Shown: positions 1 through 10,619 of the stretch, in pieces | Numbering within the stretch: position 1 is the stretch's first letter | How the letters are laid out: each line of letters starts with the position of its first letter | Source: Physcomitrium patens | Lineage: Eukaryota; Streptophyta; Bryopsida; Funariales; Funariaceae | Assembly (NCBI RefSeq): GCF_000002425.4 | Contig: NC_037267.1 | Coordinates: forward strand, 8,879,398-8,943,397 | Direction: 5' to 3' | Length of the DNA stretch: 64,000 bases | The notes under the pieces: model-generated | What the model saw: the letters and a program-made list of their open reading frames with translations, nothing else | Databases searched by the model: none | Told to the model about the DNA's origin: nothing | Program-made: the position numbers and the translations under genes

Positions 1-198
1 GCCTACTATTTCTGAAGATGTGCATCATGTGCAAAACGGCTGAAGGTGCTAGGCTACCAATTCTACCCTTCTGACCGCAGCACTGGATTCCATGCCCTCA
101 GCTTCAGCTCGGAGAGCACAAACGTTGAAGTGGAATCCACGCATGGGTGTGCTGTGCTGCTTCAGCCGGTCGCAGGGCACGGCGAGGCGAGGAAGGAA

Positions 199-214
199 GG
201 GAGGGAGGGGTGGG
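199..214 (+). promoter_or_regulatory. G-quadruplex-type G-run in CCT8 upstream region (left arm)
   Basis: Four G-runs (3, 3, 4 and 3 G) are separated by single bases A, A and T, inside a purine-rich stretch about 290 bp before the CCT8 start codon. Such short-loop runs fit the classical G-quadruplex pattern. A role in expression is inference. The same motif appears as C-runs at 6172-6187. Confidence 0.5.
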
Positions 215-331
215 AAGATACCCTGTGGAGCTGGTGGATGATACCCGCCAACACCCGGGGTTTAATTTGGGCTTTAGAAACTTCCAGTGCGCGGCAGTTT
301 GGTCTGAAACATCTGCTGGAGAGCGCATCCC

Positions 332-339
332 TTAGGGTT
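332..339 (-). promoter_or_regulatory. Telo-box-like motif upstream of CCT8 (left arm)
   Basis: The minus strand reads AACCCTAA, one base short of the plant telo-box AAACCCTAA found upstream of many translation and growth genes. It lies about 165 bp before the start codon. It is a short motif, so chance is possible. The mirror copy is at 6047-6054. Confidence 0.3.
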
Positions 340-502
340 GGGTTGGCCTGAACTTGGAAGCTTCAACTGTTTCGCTTCCTCAGGGTGCTTCTTTGTCCTT
401 GCTGCGATTTCGTTCATGTTTTAGCAGCAATCACCGGGTGGATTTGGTTTCTCTGTCTGGTTTGCATTGTTGCTTTCTCCGGGGCGTTTAGCGGCAGGCG
501 CG

Positions 503-2149
503 ATGTCGGGGTTCCATCTGCCGAGCAACTATGGCATGCAGGGGATGCTCAAGGAGGGGCACAAGCTGATCTCCGGGTTGGAGGAGGCGGTGTTAAAGAA
601 CATCGAGGCTTGCCAGCAGGTGTCGAAGATCGCGTCGAGCTCGTTGGGGCCGAATGGCATGAACAAGATGGTGATCAACCACTTGGACAAGCTGTTCGTG
701 ACAAACGACGCGGGGACCATTCTGCAGGAGCTGGAGGTGCAGCACCCCGCGGCCAAGGTTTTGGTGCTGGCAGCGAAGGCGCAGCAGGAGGAGATTGGCG
801 ATGCAGCGAATCTGGTGGTGTCTTTTGCTGGGGAGCTTCTGGGCGGCGCAGAGCAGCTCATCCGGACCGGGTTGCATCCCAGCGAGATTGTGACGGGTTA
901 CGCGAAGGCCAGCCTCAAGTGTTTGGAGATCTTGGAGAAGGAGCTGGTGGTGCCCGGGTCGGATACCATGGACGTGCGCAACCCCGAGGAGGTGGTGCAT
1001 CGGATGAAGTCCGCGGTTGCGAGCAAACAGTATGGCCAGGAAAGCATTCTGTGCCCTTTGATTGCCGATGCTTGCATCCAGGTGTGTCCGAAGAATCCGA
1101 TGAACTTCAACGTCGACAATGTCCGCGTTGCGAAAATTCTGGGAGGAGGGATCCATGATTCTCAGGTTGTGCGGGGCATGGTTCTGAAGAGCGAGTCTGT
1201 GGGCACCATCAAGAAAGCTCAGAACGCGAAGGTGGCCGTTTTTGGAGGTGGCGTGGACACGGCTGCGACGGAGACGAAAGGAACCGTGCTCATCAACAGC
1301 GGCGCCGAGCTGGAAAACTACGCTAAGACCGAGGAGGCTAAAGTTGAGGAGTTAATAAAATCCATAGCAGCTTCGGGTGCCACAGTTATTGTCAGCGGTG
1401 GTGCTGTTGGCGAGATGGCTCTGCATTTTTGTGAGCGTTATAAGTTGATGGTGGTGAAGATCGCTTCCAAGTTTGAGCTACGTCGTTTTTGTCGCACTAC
1501 GGGTGCAGTATCTCTGGTTAAACTGCAGCAGCCAACCCCGGACGAGTTAGGGTTTGCAGACTCTGTCGTTGTGGAAGAGCTCGGAGGCACCAGGGTTACC
1601 GTTGTTAAGAACGAAACGGGTGGGAACCTGGTTGCAACGTTAGTGATCCGCGGAAGCACGGACAGCTTGTTGGATGACGTGGAGCGAGCAGTCGATGATG
1701 GTGTGAACTCGTACAAGGCCATGTGCCGGGACAGTAAGTTAGTGCCTGGAGCTGGTGCGACGGAGATCGAGTTGGCCAAGAGATTGAAGGAATACGGTGC
1801 CATGGAGGCAGGCCTCGTTCAATATGCGATCGACAAGTATGCCGACAGTCTGGAAGTTGTCCCTCGCATTCTTGCTGAGAACGCAGGTCTCAATTCCACC
1901 GACGTGATTTCTTCTCTGTACGCTGCGCATGCGGCCAATCGAACCAGCGCTGGTGTAGACATTGAAACCGGGTCCATAGTGGACCAGGATCATGAGGCCG
2001 GGGTGTGGGATCTACTAACTCCCAAGTATTGGGCATTGAAGCTAGCCACAGATGCCGCCTGCACGGTGCTTCGGGTAGACCAAATCATCATGGCCAAGCA
2101 GGCAGGAGGACCCAAGCCCAGGGCCGGCGACGGAGGAGACGAGGACTAG
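503..2149 (+). CDS. CCT8: T-complex protein 1 subunit theta (CCT8), copy 1
   Basis: This is the theta subunit of the cytosolic chaperonin TRiC/CCT, a double ring of eight paralogous subunits that folds actin, tubulin and other clients using ATP. The frame is 548 codons with no intron, matching the usual plant length of about 550. I start at 503 because MSGFHLPSNYGM begins like plant theta; an upstream in-frame ATG at 467 would add 12 unsupported residues. Visible motifs are LGPNGMNK (48-55), TNDAGTI (67-73), GDAANL (99-104) where group II chaperonins usually have GDG, the NFNVDNVRV segment (201-209), GSTDSLLDDVERAVDDG (384-400) with the hydrolytic aspartate region, VPGAGATE (414-421) and an acidic tail ending GGDED. 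The equatorial, intermediate and apical parts are all present. An identical convergent copy lies at 4237-5883. Missing introns are odd for a plant CCT gene and suggest a retrocopy origin. Confidence 0.96.
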   Translation: MSGFHLPSNYGMQGMLKEGHKLISGLEEAVLKNIEACQQVSKIASSSLGPNGMNKMVINHLDKLFVTNDAGTILQELEVQHPAAKVLVLAAKAQQEEIGDAANLVVSFAGELLGGAEQLIRTGLHPSEIVTGYAKASLKCLEILEKELVVPGSDTMDVRNPEEVVHRMKSAVASKQYGQESILCPLIADACIQVCPKNPMNFNVDNVRVAKILGGGIHDSQVVRGMVLKSESVGTIKKAQNAKVAVFGGGVDTAATETKGTVLINSGAELENYAKTEEAKVEELIKSIAASGATVIVSGGAVGEMALHFCERYKLMVVKIASKFELRRFCRTTGAVSLVKLQQPTPDELGFADSVVVEELGGTRVTVVKNETGGNLVATLVIRGSTDSLLDDVERAVDDGVNSYKAMCRDSKLVPGAGATEIELAKRLKEYGAMEAGLVQYAIDKYADSLEVVPRILAENAGLNSTDVISSLYAAHAANRTSAGVDIETGSIVDQDHEAGVWDLLTPKYWALKLATDAACTVLRVDQIIMAKQAGGPKPRAGDGGDED

Positions 2150-2895
2150 AAATTGGAGGGGATGAAGACGGTTGCCTTATTAGCGCAAGCATGGGGTCCA
2201 AGGAGTTAATGATGCTTAGCACGTTTCTGTAGATCCTTAAGGTTTCAGTTGAAAACCTTGGCCGGAGGACCCTTTTAGTTCTATGTCTGCTTGGTCGTAT
2301 CGCCACCTTCTCATGGAAGGGTGAAGTCCCACGCTTTATTTTTTGGGTGCATGCCGGCAGACGGGAGTAGCTACAACCTCTAGTTTTGATGTTCTAACAA
2401 GACGACATGCGAGGTGCACCTTGAAAAGTGACAAAATGGGGTTGATTTGAGTAGGCCATACATTTTTCCACCTGGAGGGCAGTTTTGTCCAAAGAAGTTC
2501 TTTAAGAATGTACGTGTTTCATGTATGTAGTTCGTTCTTCTTGCTTACCAGTGGCGTCATCTGTGGAGCTACTTCCTACGAATCTGTGATGCCGAGAGAT
2601 GTTCTGAGAATTTTGTTGGGTTGTTGGCGTTTGTGTAGAGGTTCTGATCTCTACAACCTATCATTCTTGTTCGTATCTGGCTTCATCTGCATTGGGACAC
2701 TGGCAGGTTTTGAGAGGGCCCGGGCTGCGAGGCATTACCAGTTTTGTTTTTCTGCACAGAGTGGGTGTCGGTCAAAGCAAACATTACATGAGATTTTCCT
2801 TCGCTGGAAAGATGTCAGCCTCAAACCAGCCCTTGCCCCTTTCATGAGCGTGTGCTGACCGGTTTACTGGGACCCGATTAGTTTTGCAATTGTAC
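2150..2895 (+). other. CCT8 3' flank / probable 3' UTR (left arm)
   Basis: This moderately GC-rich sequence continues unchanged to the end of the repeat arm. It contains a 116-codon open frame at 2508-2858 that resembles no family I know and has no supporting context, so I treat the stretch as 3' UTR and flanking DNA. Because the partner copy converges on it, transcripts reading past 2895 would enter the antisense of the other gene. Confidence 0.5.
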
Positions 2896-3490
2896 AAAGT
2901 GGTGGATCATGTTTAATTTGTATTAATCTTTAAAGTTGTCACCCAAGAAAGAAATATGGTTGCTGGTTTTAGTATACACCGTCAAAGTCATAGATCTTTT
3001 CTGACTTGTCAAACACCAAGTCTTTGCCCTCTAATTTCTTGCACTTTTGTTGGAGGTATAATTCATGCCAAACCTCTAGAGAATATTGTTGTCCTAGAAC
3101 TTGTAAAGAATTAAGTGGATAAACCATGCCAAAATATAAATATTGTTTGTTTGTTCCCTTTTAACAATGGAGTGTTTCAACAACTAATTCCATGGAACAG
3201 TATAAGAAATAAATTCACGATTAAAATAGAAATAAAACCAAAAATACAAAATAAAATTTAGTAATCTAAATATTTACAAACTTGCCTAGATTCCTAATAA
3301 TAGCACAATAATTTGGATAAAAACAAAAAAAACAGAACAAAATAAATATTAAAGAAAAAGCAACAGTGCATAATGTAGGCAAATACATTCTTCAGAAAAA
3401 AACATATCAGATGAAATAAACCAGGTCAACTATCCATACTCATTCTGACACCTACACAACGGACTATTGTTCCGCCTTTCTTCGCCAACT
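2896..3490. other. AT-rich spacer between the inverted arms
   Basis: This 595-bp unpaired loop sits at the centre of the palindrome. It is A/T-rich with several A-runs around 3320-3360 and AATAAA-like words that could serve as poly(A) signals for either convergent gene. I see no open frame or recognisable element. Confidence 0.7.
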
Positions 3491-4236
3491 GTACAATTGC
3501 AAAACTAATCGGGTCCCAGTAAACCGGTCAGCACACGCTCATGAAAGGGGCAAGGGCTGGTTTGAGGCTGACATCTTTCCAGCGAAGGAAAATCTCATGT
3601 AATGTTTGCTTTGACCGACACCCACTCTGTGCAGAAAAACAAAACTGGTAATGCCTCGCAGCCCGGGCCCTCTCAAAACCTGCCAGTGTCCCAATGCAGA
3701 TGAAGCCAGATACGAACAAGAATGATAGGTTGTAGAGATCAGAACCTCTACACAAACGCCAACAACCCAACAAAATTCTCAGAACATCTCTCGGCATCAC
3801 AGATTCGTAGGAAGTAGCTCCACAGATGACGCCACTGGTAAGCAAGAAGAACGAACTACATACATGAAACACGTACATTCTTAAAGAACTTCTTTGGACA
3901 AAACTGCCCTCCAGGTGGAAAAATGTATGGCCTACTCAAATCAACCCCATTTTGTCACTTTTCAAGGTGCACCTCGCATGTCGTCTTGTTAGAACATCAA
4001 AACTAGAGGTTGTAGCTACTCCCGTCTGCCGGCATGCACCCAAAAAATAAAGCGTGGGACTTCACCCTTCCATGAGAAGGTGGCGATACGACCAAGCAGA
4101 CATAGAACTAAAAGGGTCCTCCGGCCAAGGTTTTCAACTGAAACCTTAAGGATCTACAGAAACGTGCTAAGCATCATTAACTCCTTGGACCCCATGCTTG
4201 CGCTAATAAGGCAACCGTCTTCATCCCCTCCAATTT

Positions 4237-5883
4237 CTAGTCCTCGTCTCCTCCGTCGCCGGCCCTGGGCTTGGGTCCTCCTGCCTGCTTGGCCATGATG
4301 ATTTGGTCTACCCGAAGCACCGTGCAGGCGGCATCTGTGGCTAGCTTCAATGCCCAATACTTGGGAGTTAGTAGATCCCACACCCCGGCCTCATGATCCT
4401 GGTCCACTATGGACCCGGTTTCAATGTCTACACCAGCGCTGGTTCGATTGGCCGCATGCGCAGCGTACAGAGAAGAAATCACGTCGGTGGAATTGAGACC
4501 TGCGTTCTCAGCAAGAATGCGAGGGACAACTTCCAGACTGTCGGCATACTTGTCGATCGCATATTGAACGAGGCCTGCCTCCATGGCACCGTATTCCTTC
4601 AATCTCTTGGCCAACTCGATCTCCGTCGCACCAGCTCCAGGCACTAACTTACTGTCCCGGCACATGGCCTTGTACGAGTTCACACCATCATCGACTGCTC
4701 GCTCCACGTCATCCAACAAGCTGTCCGTGCTTCCGCGGATCACTAACGTTGCAACCAGGTTCCCACCCGTTTCGTTCTTAACAACGGTAACCCTGGTGCC
4801 TCCGAGCTCTTCCACAACGACAGAGTCTGCAAACCCTAACTCGTCCGGGGTTGGCTGCTGCAGTTTAACCAGAGATACTGCACCCGTAGTGCGACAAAAA
4901 CGACGTAGCTCAAACTTGGAAGCGATCTTCACCACCATCAACTTATAACGCTCACAAAAATGCAGAGCCATCTCGCCAACAGCACCACCGCTGACAATAA
5001 CTGTGGCACCCGAAGCTGCTATGGATTTTATTAACTCCTCAACTTTAGCCTCCTCGGTCTTAGCGTAGTTTTCCAGCTCGGCGCCGCTGTTGATGAGCAC
5101 GGTTCCTTTCGTCTCCGTCGCAGCCGTGTCCACGCCACCTCCAAAAACGGCCACCTTCGCGTTCTGAGCTTTCTTGATGGTGCCCACAGACTCGCTCTTC
5201 AGAACCATGCCCCGCACAACCTGAGAATCATGGATCCCTCCTCCCAGAATTTTCGCAACGCGGACATTGTCGACGTTGAAGTTCATCGGATTCTTCGGAC
5301 ACACCTGGATGCAAGCATCGGCAATCAAAGGGCACAGAATGCTTTCCTGGCCATACTGTTTGCTCGCAACCGCGGACTTCATCCGATGCACCACCTCCTC
5401 GGGGTTGCGCACGTCCATGGTATCCGACCCGGGCACCACCAGCTCCTTCTCCAAGATCTCCAAACACTTGAGGCTGGCCTTCGCGTAACCCGTCACAATC
5501 TCGCTGGGATGCAACCCGGTCCGGATGAGCTGCTCTGCGCCGCCCAGAAGCTCCCCAGCAAAAGACACCACCAGATTCGCTGCATCGCCAATCTCCTCCT
5601 GCTGCGCCTTCGCTGCCAGCACCAAAACCTTGGCCGCGGGGTGCTGCACCTCCAGCTCCTGCAGAATGGTCCCCGCGTCGTTTGTCACGAACAGCTTGTC
5701 CAAGTGGTTGATCACCATCTTGTTCATGCCATTCGGCCCCAACGAGCTCGACGCGATCTTCGACACCTGCTGGCAAGCCTCGATGTTCTTTAACACCGCC
5801 TCCTCCAACCCGGAGATCAGCTTGTGCCCCTCCTTGAGCATCCCCTGCATGCCATAGTTGCTCGGCAGATGGAACCCCGACAT
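4237..5883 (-). CDS. CCT8: T-complex protein 1 subunit theta (CCT8), copy 2
   Basis: This is the second intronless 548-codon theta subunit gene, identical in protein and apparently in DNA to the copy at 503-2149 and transcribed towards it. The chosen start (5883) mirrors 503; an in-frame ATG at 5919 would add the same 12 extra residues. All motifs noted for copy 1 are present, including the GDA variant of the nucleotide-binding loop. Stop codons of the two copies are 2087 bp apart. Identity including untranslated flanks means a very recent inverted duplication, continuing gene conversion between the arms, or an assembly artefact in which one locus was laid down twice. If both copies are real, together they would make one indistinguishable product, so dosage rather than new function is the expected effect. 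Confidence 0.93.
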   Translation of the reverse strand: MSGFHLPSNYGMQGMLKEGHKLISGLEEAVLKNIEACQQVSKIASSSLGPNGMNKMVINHLDKLFVTNDAGTILQELEVQHPAAKVLVLAAKAQQEEIGDAANLVVSFAGELLGGAEQLIRTGLHPSEIVTGYAKASLKCLEILEKELVVPGSDTMDVRNPEEVVHRMKSAVASKQYGQESILCPLIADACIQVCPKNPMNFNVDNVRVAKILGGGIHDSQVVRGMVLKSESVGTIKKAQNAKVAVFGGGVDTAATETKGTVLINSGAELENYAKTEEAKVEELIKSIAASGATVIVSGGAVGEMALHFCERYKLMVVKIASKFELRRFCRTTGAVSLVKLQQPTPDELGFADSVVVEELGGTRVTVVKNETGGNLVATLVIRGSTDSLLDDVERAVDDGVNSYKAMCRDSKLVPGAGATEIELAKRLKEYGAMEAGLVQYAIDKYADSLEVVPRILAENAGLNSTDVISSLYAAHAANRTSAGVDIETGSIVDQDHEAGVWDLLTPKYWALKLATDAACTVLRVDQIIMAKQAGGPKPRAGDGGDED

Positions 5884-6046
5884 CGCGCCTGCCGCTAAAC
5901 GCCCCGGAGAAAGCAACAATGCAAACCAGACAGAGAAACCAAATCCACCCGGTGATTGCTGCTAAAACATGAACGAAATCGCAGCAAGGACAAAGAAGCA
6001 CCCTGAGGAAGCGAAACAGTTGAAGCTTCCAAGTTCAGGCCAACCC

Positions 6047-6054
6047 AACCCTAA
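6047..6054 (+). promoter_or_regulatory. Telo-box-like motif upstream of CCT8 (right arm)
   Basis: AACCCTAA lies about 165 bp upstream of the start codon of the minus-strand CCT8 copy. It mirrors 332-339 and carries the same caution about chance. Confidence 0.3.
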
Positions 6055-6171
6055 GGGATGCGCTCTCCAGCAGATGTTTCAGACCAAACTGCCGCGCACT
6101 GGAAGTTTCTAAAGCCCAAATTAAACCCCGGGTGTTGGCGGGTATCATCCACCAGCTCCACAGGGTATCTT

Positions 6172-6187
6172 CCCACCCCTCCCTCCC
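6172..6187 (-). promoter_or_regulatory. G-quadruplex-type G-run in CCT8 upstream region (right arm)
   Basis: C-runs of 3, 4, 3 and 3 on the plus strand mirror 199-214, so the G-rich strand is again the coding strand of the adjacent CCT8 copy. Confidence 0.5.
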
Positions 6188-6385
6188 TTCCTTCCTCGCC
6201 TCGCCGTGCCCTGCGACCGGCTGAAGCAGCACAGCACACCCATGCGTGGATTCCACTTCAACGTTTGTGCTCTCCGAGCTGAAGCTGAGGGCATGGAATC
6301 CAGTGCTGCGGTCAGAAGGGTAGAATTGGTAGCCTAGCACCTTCAGCCGTTTTGCACATGATGCACATCTTCAGAAATAGTAGGC

Positions 6386-9300
6386 ACTAGGGTTTTTGTG
6401 TATGTTTTTGTGCACACTTGATGCCAAAAATTGGATTGTCGTAGTATTTCGTTCAAAGGTACGTAAGTCATGCCAACATATTCATTAGTGGCGATTTAGT
6501 GTTTAGGGGTTTTTAGGGAGCTGAAGTTCATTCATTAAATGGTATCATTGCAAGTACATCATTGTCATGGTGGCATTGAAGTACATGCTGAACATAGTTG
6601 GTACTTAGAATATAAGCAACTAGAAACTATTTGTGTATTCTTATTTATATAAATTTTGAATGTGCATTTTTTTGGTTTTGTATTTTATAGAGAGTTCAAT
6701 ATGAGGTTAAATTAAAGGATTGTTGATATAGGAAAATATAAAAATTTATGAACAAAAAGCAAGCAAAAAAGGTGAATAAAGTGAATGCCAAGCAAAAAAG
6801 TTCAAGATTGGAGGAATGACATGATAGGAAGTTTGAGCATCATACAAGTGGCTTGATCTGGACCTTACATGGTTGCCAAATGGAAGTAAAATGTTTTATA
6901 TTTGGTAAATCTATAATTTGGCAAGAATCAAAACAAAAAAAGAAAATAAGAAGGAAAGAAGTTAATTGATGTGGTAGATTTTCTAACTATGGTATTAATG
7001 GTGTTAAGAGAATTGAAAAAGACTAAATACATAGTTGTCATTAGATTGTTTGAAGTGTAGATTGAAGTTTTGAATTAGATAAAAAAAACACAAGCATTTA
7101 AGAGATAGGAAATTTTTATATTTATATTTATATTTATTTTATTTTTAAATTAATATAAATTTTTGGATTTCAAAATTGTTCATTGAGAATTTGTTGTATG
7201 CAAATGAGGTGTTCTTATAATGAAGTATATGGATACAACTCATGTTACATGTATGTTCTAAGTTGTTCTATGCATACTCTAATTTTTAATATGCACACCT
7301 TAGAAAAGTAGAGTTTTTGTAATTAGATGGTTTGCAAATTTGACCAACAATTGTCAAGGAGAAAGGGAGGAGGTCTAGAACTTGGTTTGGGATTGCTCTA
7401 GGATTGGGATCTCCACCAAGTGAATGAATAAGGGAAGGAAGTTCAAGACTTGTGCCATAACTTGGATCTACGTCAATACAAGAAATAAGAGAAGAAAGTC
7501 TATAATTGGCTTCAAGATTGGAAATTGCATTGAAAAAAAGAAGATGGAAAGGAAGTTGTCTTTAAATCCTTTTGTAAGCGATTTAAAATAAAACAACCAA
7601 TTAAAAGCCTTGGATGTCCATATAGACATAATTGATGTGCATATAGAAATTTGAAGTGTATATATAGCTTGATTCTATGGATATTAGTATAATATTAAAA
7701 AAAACTTGTAATCAAGCTATCTTAAAAATGGTGGATATTAGAAAATTTTAAATATTATAAAAAAATTAAATATCATAATTGATAAGTATATATATTTTTA
7801 AAAATATATTTTAATAATAAGGTTTAGGATATTAAATTAATAAAATAAAAAATATATTAAATAAAAAATATATTAAATAAAAAATAAAGTAAATTTATAT
7901 GATTCATTTTATCATATATTAGTATTGATTTTTTTATTATATTCATGATCTATTATGTTATAAAATATTCTTATTGGAGATTTTTAATGTTATGTATCCA
8001 TGTTTTATTAATTTATGTATAATATTAAATATGACGAGCAAATATAAATTTAAGATAAATTTTTCTTTAATAGTATTTTTATAATTATAAAAAGATATCA
8101 TCTTTATTTTTTTTATTTTACAGTACTTGTGTTGTCATTTTATATTCTAAAATATTATTAACTTTGTAATTTTATAGATAGTTTTTGATAGATTTTTTTT
8201 AATCCTATAAATAATATTTCTAAATCATATTTTTAATCATATTTTGAAATTAACATTAATGAACTTTTCTATTATTATTTTTTGATTGATACTTGTCTAA
8301 GCTTTATTAATTTTTTAATTTTTTACATCTTTTTTAGTTTTCTATAGAAAAATAAATCCTATTTTTATATTATTATATTTAATAGTTCATATATTAGTTT
8401 TGTAAAAAAAATTAGAATGATAGAATTATAAAGAAATTAAAAAATTATAGTAATATTATTTTGAATTAAGCTAAAAATGACATAAAGATATTACTTTCAA
8501 AAATTAGTTGATGCTTTTAAAAAATCTTTTTAAAATCTTAATTTATTATGTAACTATAAATCAAAATATATATTATGAAATTAAAGATAAAGTTAAACAT
8601 GGAAAAAAATTAAATATTATATATATTTATATATATATATATATATTAATATCGATTTTTGTATTTAGATCTCCATGTTAATTTTTATTTACATGTTTTT
8701 AAATCATCCTTAAAATCATGGATGTGATAGATTTATCAATGTGTAGTTTTGTAAGAAATGAAAGGTTTTAAATTGAAAGACTAGAATCTTTTTATGGAAA
8801 TTTTCATAATTTTTTTTTAATAGAACTGTGTATCTAATACCTTATATGGTAAAGTTCTTAAATCAATGTGAAAAAGAATCAATTTCAATCTGTAATAATG
8901 TTTGCAAAATTTTGATATGGTCATTGATTCTCTTCATAAAAAGTATGTGTGTTTCAATCACTTTCGTTATAAATATTACTAATTAATTTATAATTGAATT
9001 GAAGTATATTTTTGTATTATTAAAAATAATTTTTAGCACTTAGAAAATGTATTGAATTTCAAGTTATAATTAGATGCCAAAATAAAAATGTAGAATAATT
9101 TATCTGGAATTTGAACTAATTATTTGAAGAATTAAGTTGTTACTTTAACTCTCTTAAGTCCAATGCAGAAATATTTTGTAAAAAATAAAATTACCAAATT
9201 TATAAAGATTATTAAAATCTTTATTATAAAAAAAGAACATGTCATAATTAATTATGTGCTTATTTTTTATTTTAAATGATTATTTGATATGTACATAAAA

Positions 9301-10619
9301 TACTAATGTTTGCTATATAAAGAAATTAAGACTTCATTATAAGTTTTATGAATTTCACACAATATATTTTAGTGATTCATATTAATTTGTAATAATTATA
9401 TACTTCCAAGAAAATAAAAAGTGTCTAGGAGCATGGCTACCATTGGTGTCAATAATAGGTTCAACTATTGTAGTCTTGTTAAGGATTCTATTGTAGTCCA
9501 TTAAACATTTGCAGTGAGGCCAATCATCATAAGATAAAGGATGTTCTTGACAGCCTACCATAAAGTTTCCTTCTTCCTTCTATGGTTAGGGCATCCGGAT
9601 TTTGATTAGATCTTCAAATTTTTAGATAGACTTTATCATGGTAGGTAAGAAACTAGATTTAAGAATTGCAAAGAATAGTGGTCTAGTACACCTTGGAATG
9701 AAGGACAAGATATATTGCTACAAAGAAGAAGAATAATTGTGGAAGAGTATATTAAATGTATTGTAAGATATGATTATTGGAAATTAAAATAGTGTTGGGA
9801 TGTTTTTGAAGTGAGTTTTACATCACTATAATGAATATAGGCTTGTAGATACAAGGCCTCAATATTCATTGGAGACTAAATGAGGTAATATGAAATTTAA
9901 TGTAAGTAAGTAGATCACTATTTACATACAAGTGTAAAAATTGTGCAACTGTAATACAAGTGTGGCTAATACCTTCAACTGTGCATATAATTTGTATAAG
10001 CAAAAGAGTAAGAGGGGGAATTCTTTTGGATATAAGCATTACTGAATTTTTAAAAAAGAACATAAAAAATGAGCTAATAGATGGTTGCAAACAAAGCCTC
10101 TAATTCTAAAGACAAAGGCACCTAAAGAATGTGCCTTGGAAAATGATTGTATTGATGGAATGAAAAAAAAATGTAAGCCAAGAAAGTGAGATGGGATCAA
10201 AATAAAGGAATGCGGAAATTCCAAAAGTAGAGAGGATATTTAAAGATTAGCTAAGGAGAAAAAAAAGTAGCCAAAGATGACCAATTGTGATCAATGTAGA
10301 GAGAAGGGAAGTTGTATATATAAAGGCTAGCCACAAACAAGATGGCAAAAGCAAAAATATTGAAGACAATAGATCTAGCTGACTAAAATTTGATCTTCTT
10401 TATATCCATAGATAACATTGCCTTGAAAGATCTCAAGGCTAAGTTGTATTTTTAATTGAAGAGATTAAAAGAATTTAAAAAATAAAAAATAATAGAGATT
10501 AGCTAAGGAAGAAGAAAATAAAATCCAATTTCATGCAAATTGAGTTAAAAAGTGCATAGTTAAAGAGGTAATTATAGTAAAAGAACCAAGGTAATGAAGA
10601 GATGATGTGAATACAATTT
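6386..10619. other. AT-rich intergenic DNA, no gene seen
   Basis: This long AT-rich stretch has frequent stops in all frames and A/T homopolymers. A short (TA)n tract lies near 8625-8646. 7320-7620 and 9420-10320 are slightly less AT-rich, show purine-rich runs and may be old transposon sequence, but I could not match them to a domain or to another copy in the window. Short open frames near 9866-10224 and 10726-10926 have no coding character I can recognise. Confidence 0.6.

Larger units (their letters stand above)
1..2895 (+). repeat. Left arm of a large perfect inverted repeat
   Basis: Position x in this arm pairs with position 6386-x on the other strand. I compared the 5' flank, the whole coding region through its translation and the 3' flank, and found no mismatch or indel. 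Pairing stops after 2895. The other end coincides with the window edge, so the arm probably extends further left. It carries the CCT8 promoter region, gene and 3' flank. Confidence 0.97.
3491..6385 (-). repeat. Right arm of the large inverted repeat
   Basis: This is the reverse complement of 1-2895 without detectable change. The arm may run beyond 6385 only if the left arm continues left of the window, since 6385 pairs with base 1. Downstream DNA becomes AT-rich within a few hundred bases. Confidence 0.97.

Noticed and set aside
467..502. Upstream in-frame ATG that would extend CCT8 by 12 residues
   Set aside because: The added residues do not resemble any theta N-terminus, while the ATG at 503 gives the expected MSGFHLP start. 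The same applies to 5919-5884.
385..1158. 257-codon open frame overlapping CCT8 in another frame, and long antisense frames at 593-1156 and 5230-5793
   Set aside because: These are by-products of GC-rich coding sequence. They have no domain and mirror exactly in the other arm.
2508..2858. 116-codon frame in the CCT8 3' flank (also 3528-3878)
   Set aside because: It is identical in both arms only because the arms are identical. No family resemblance and no codon signal beyond local GC content.
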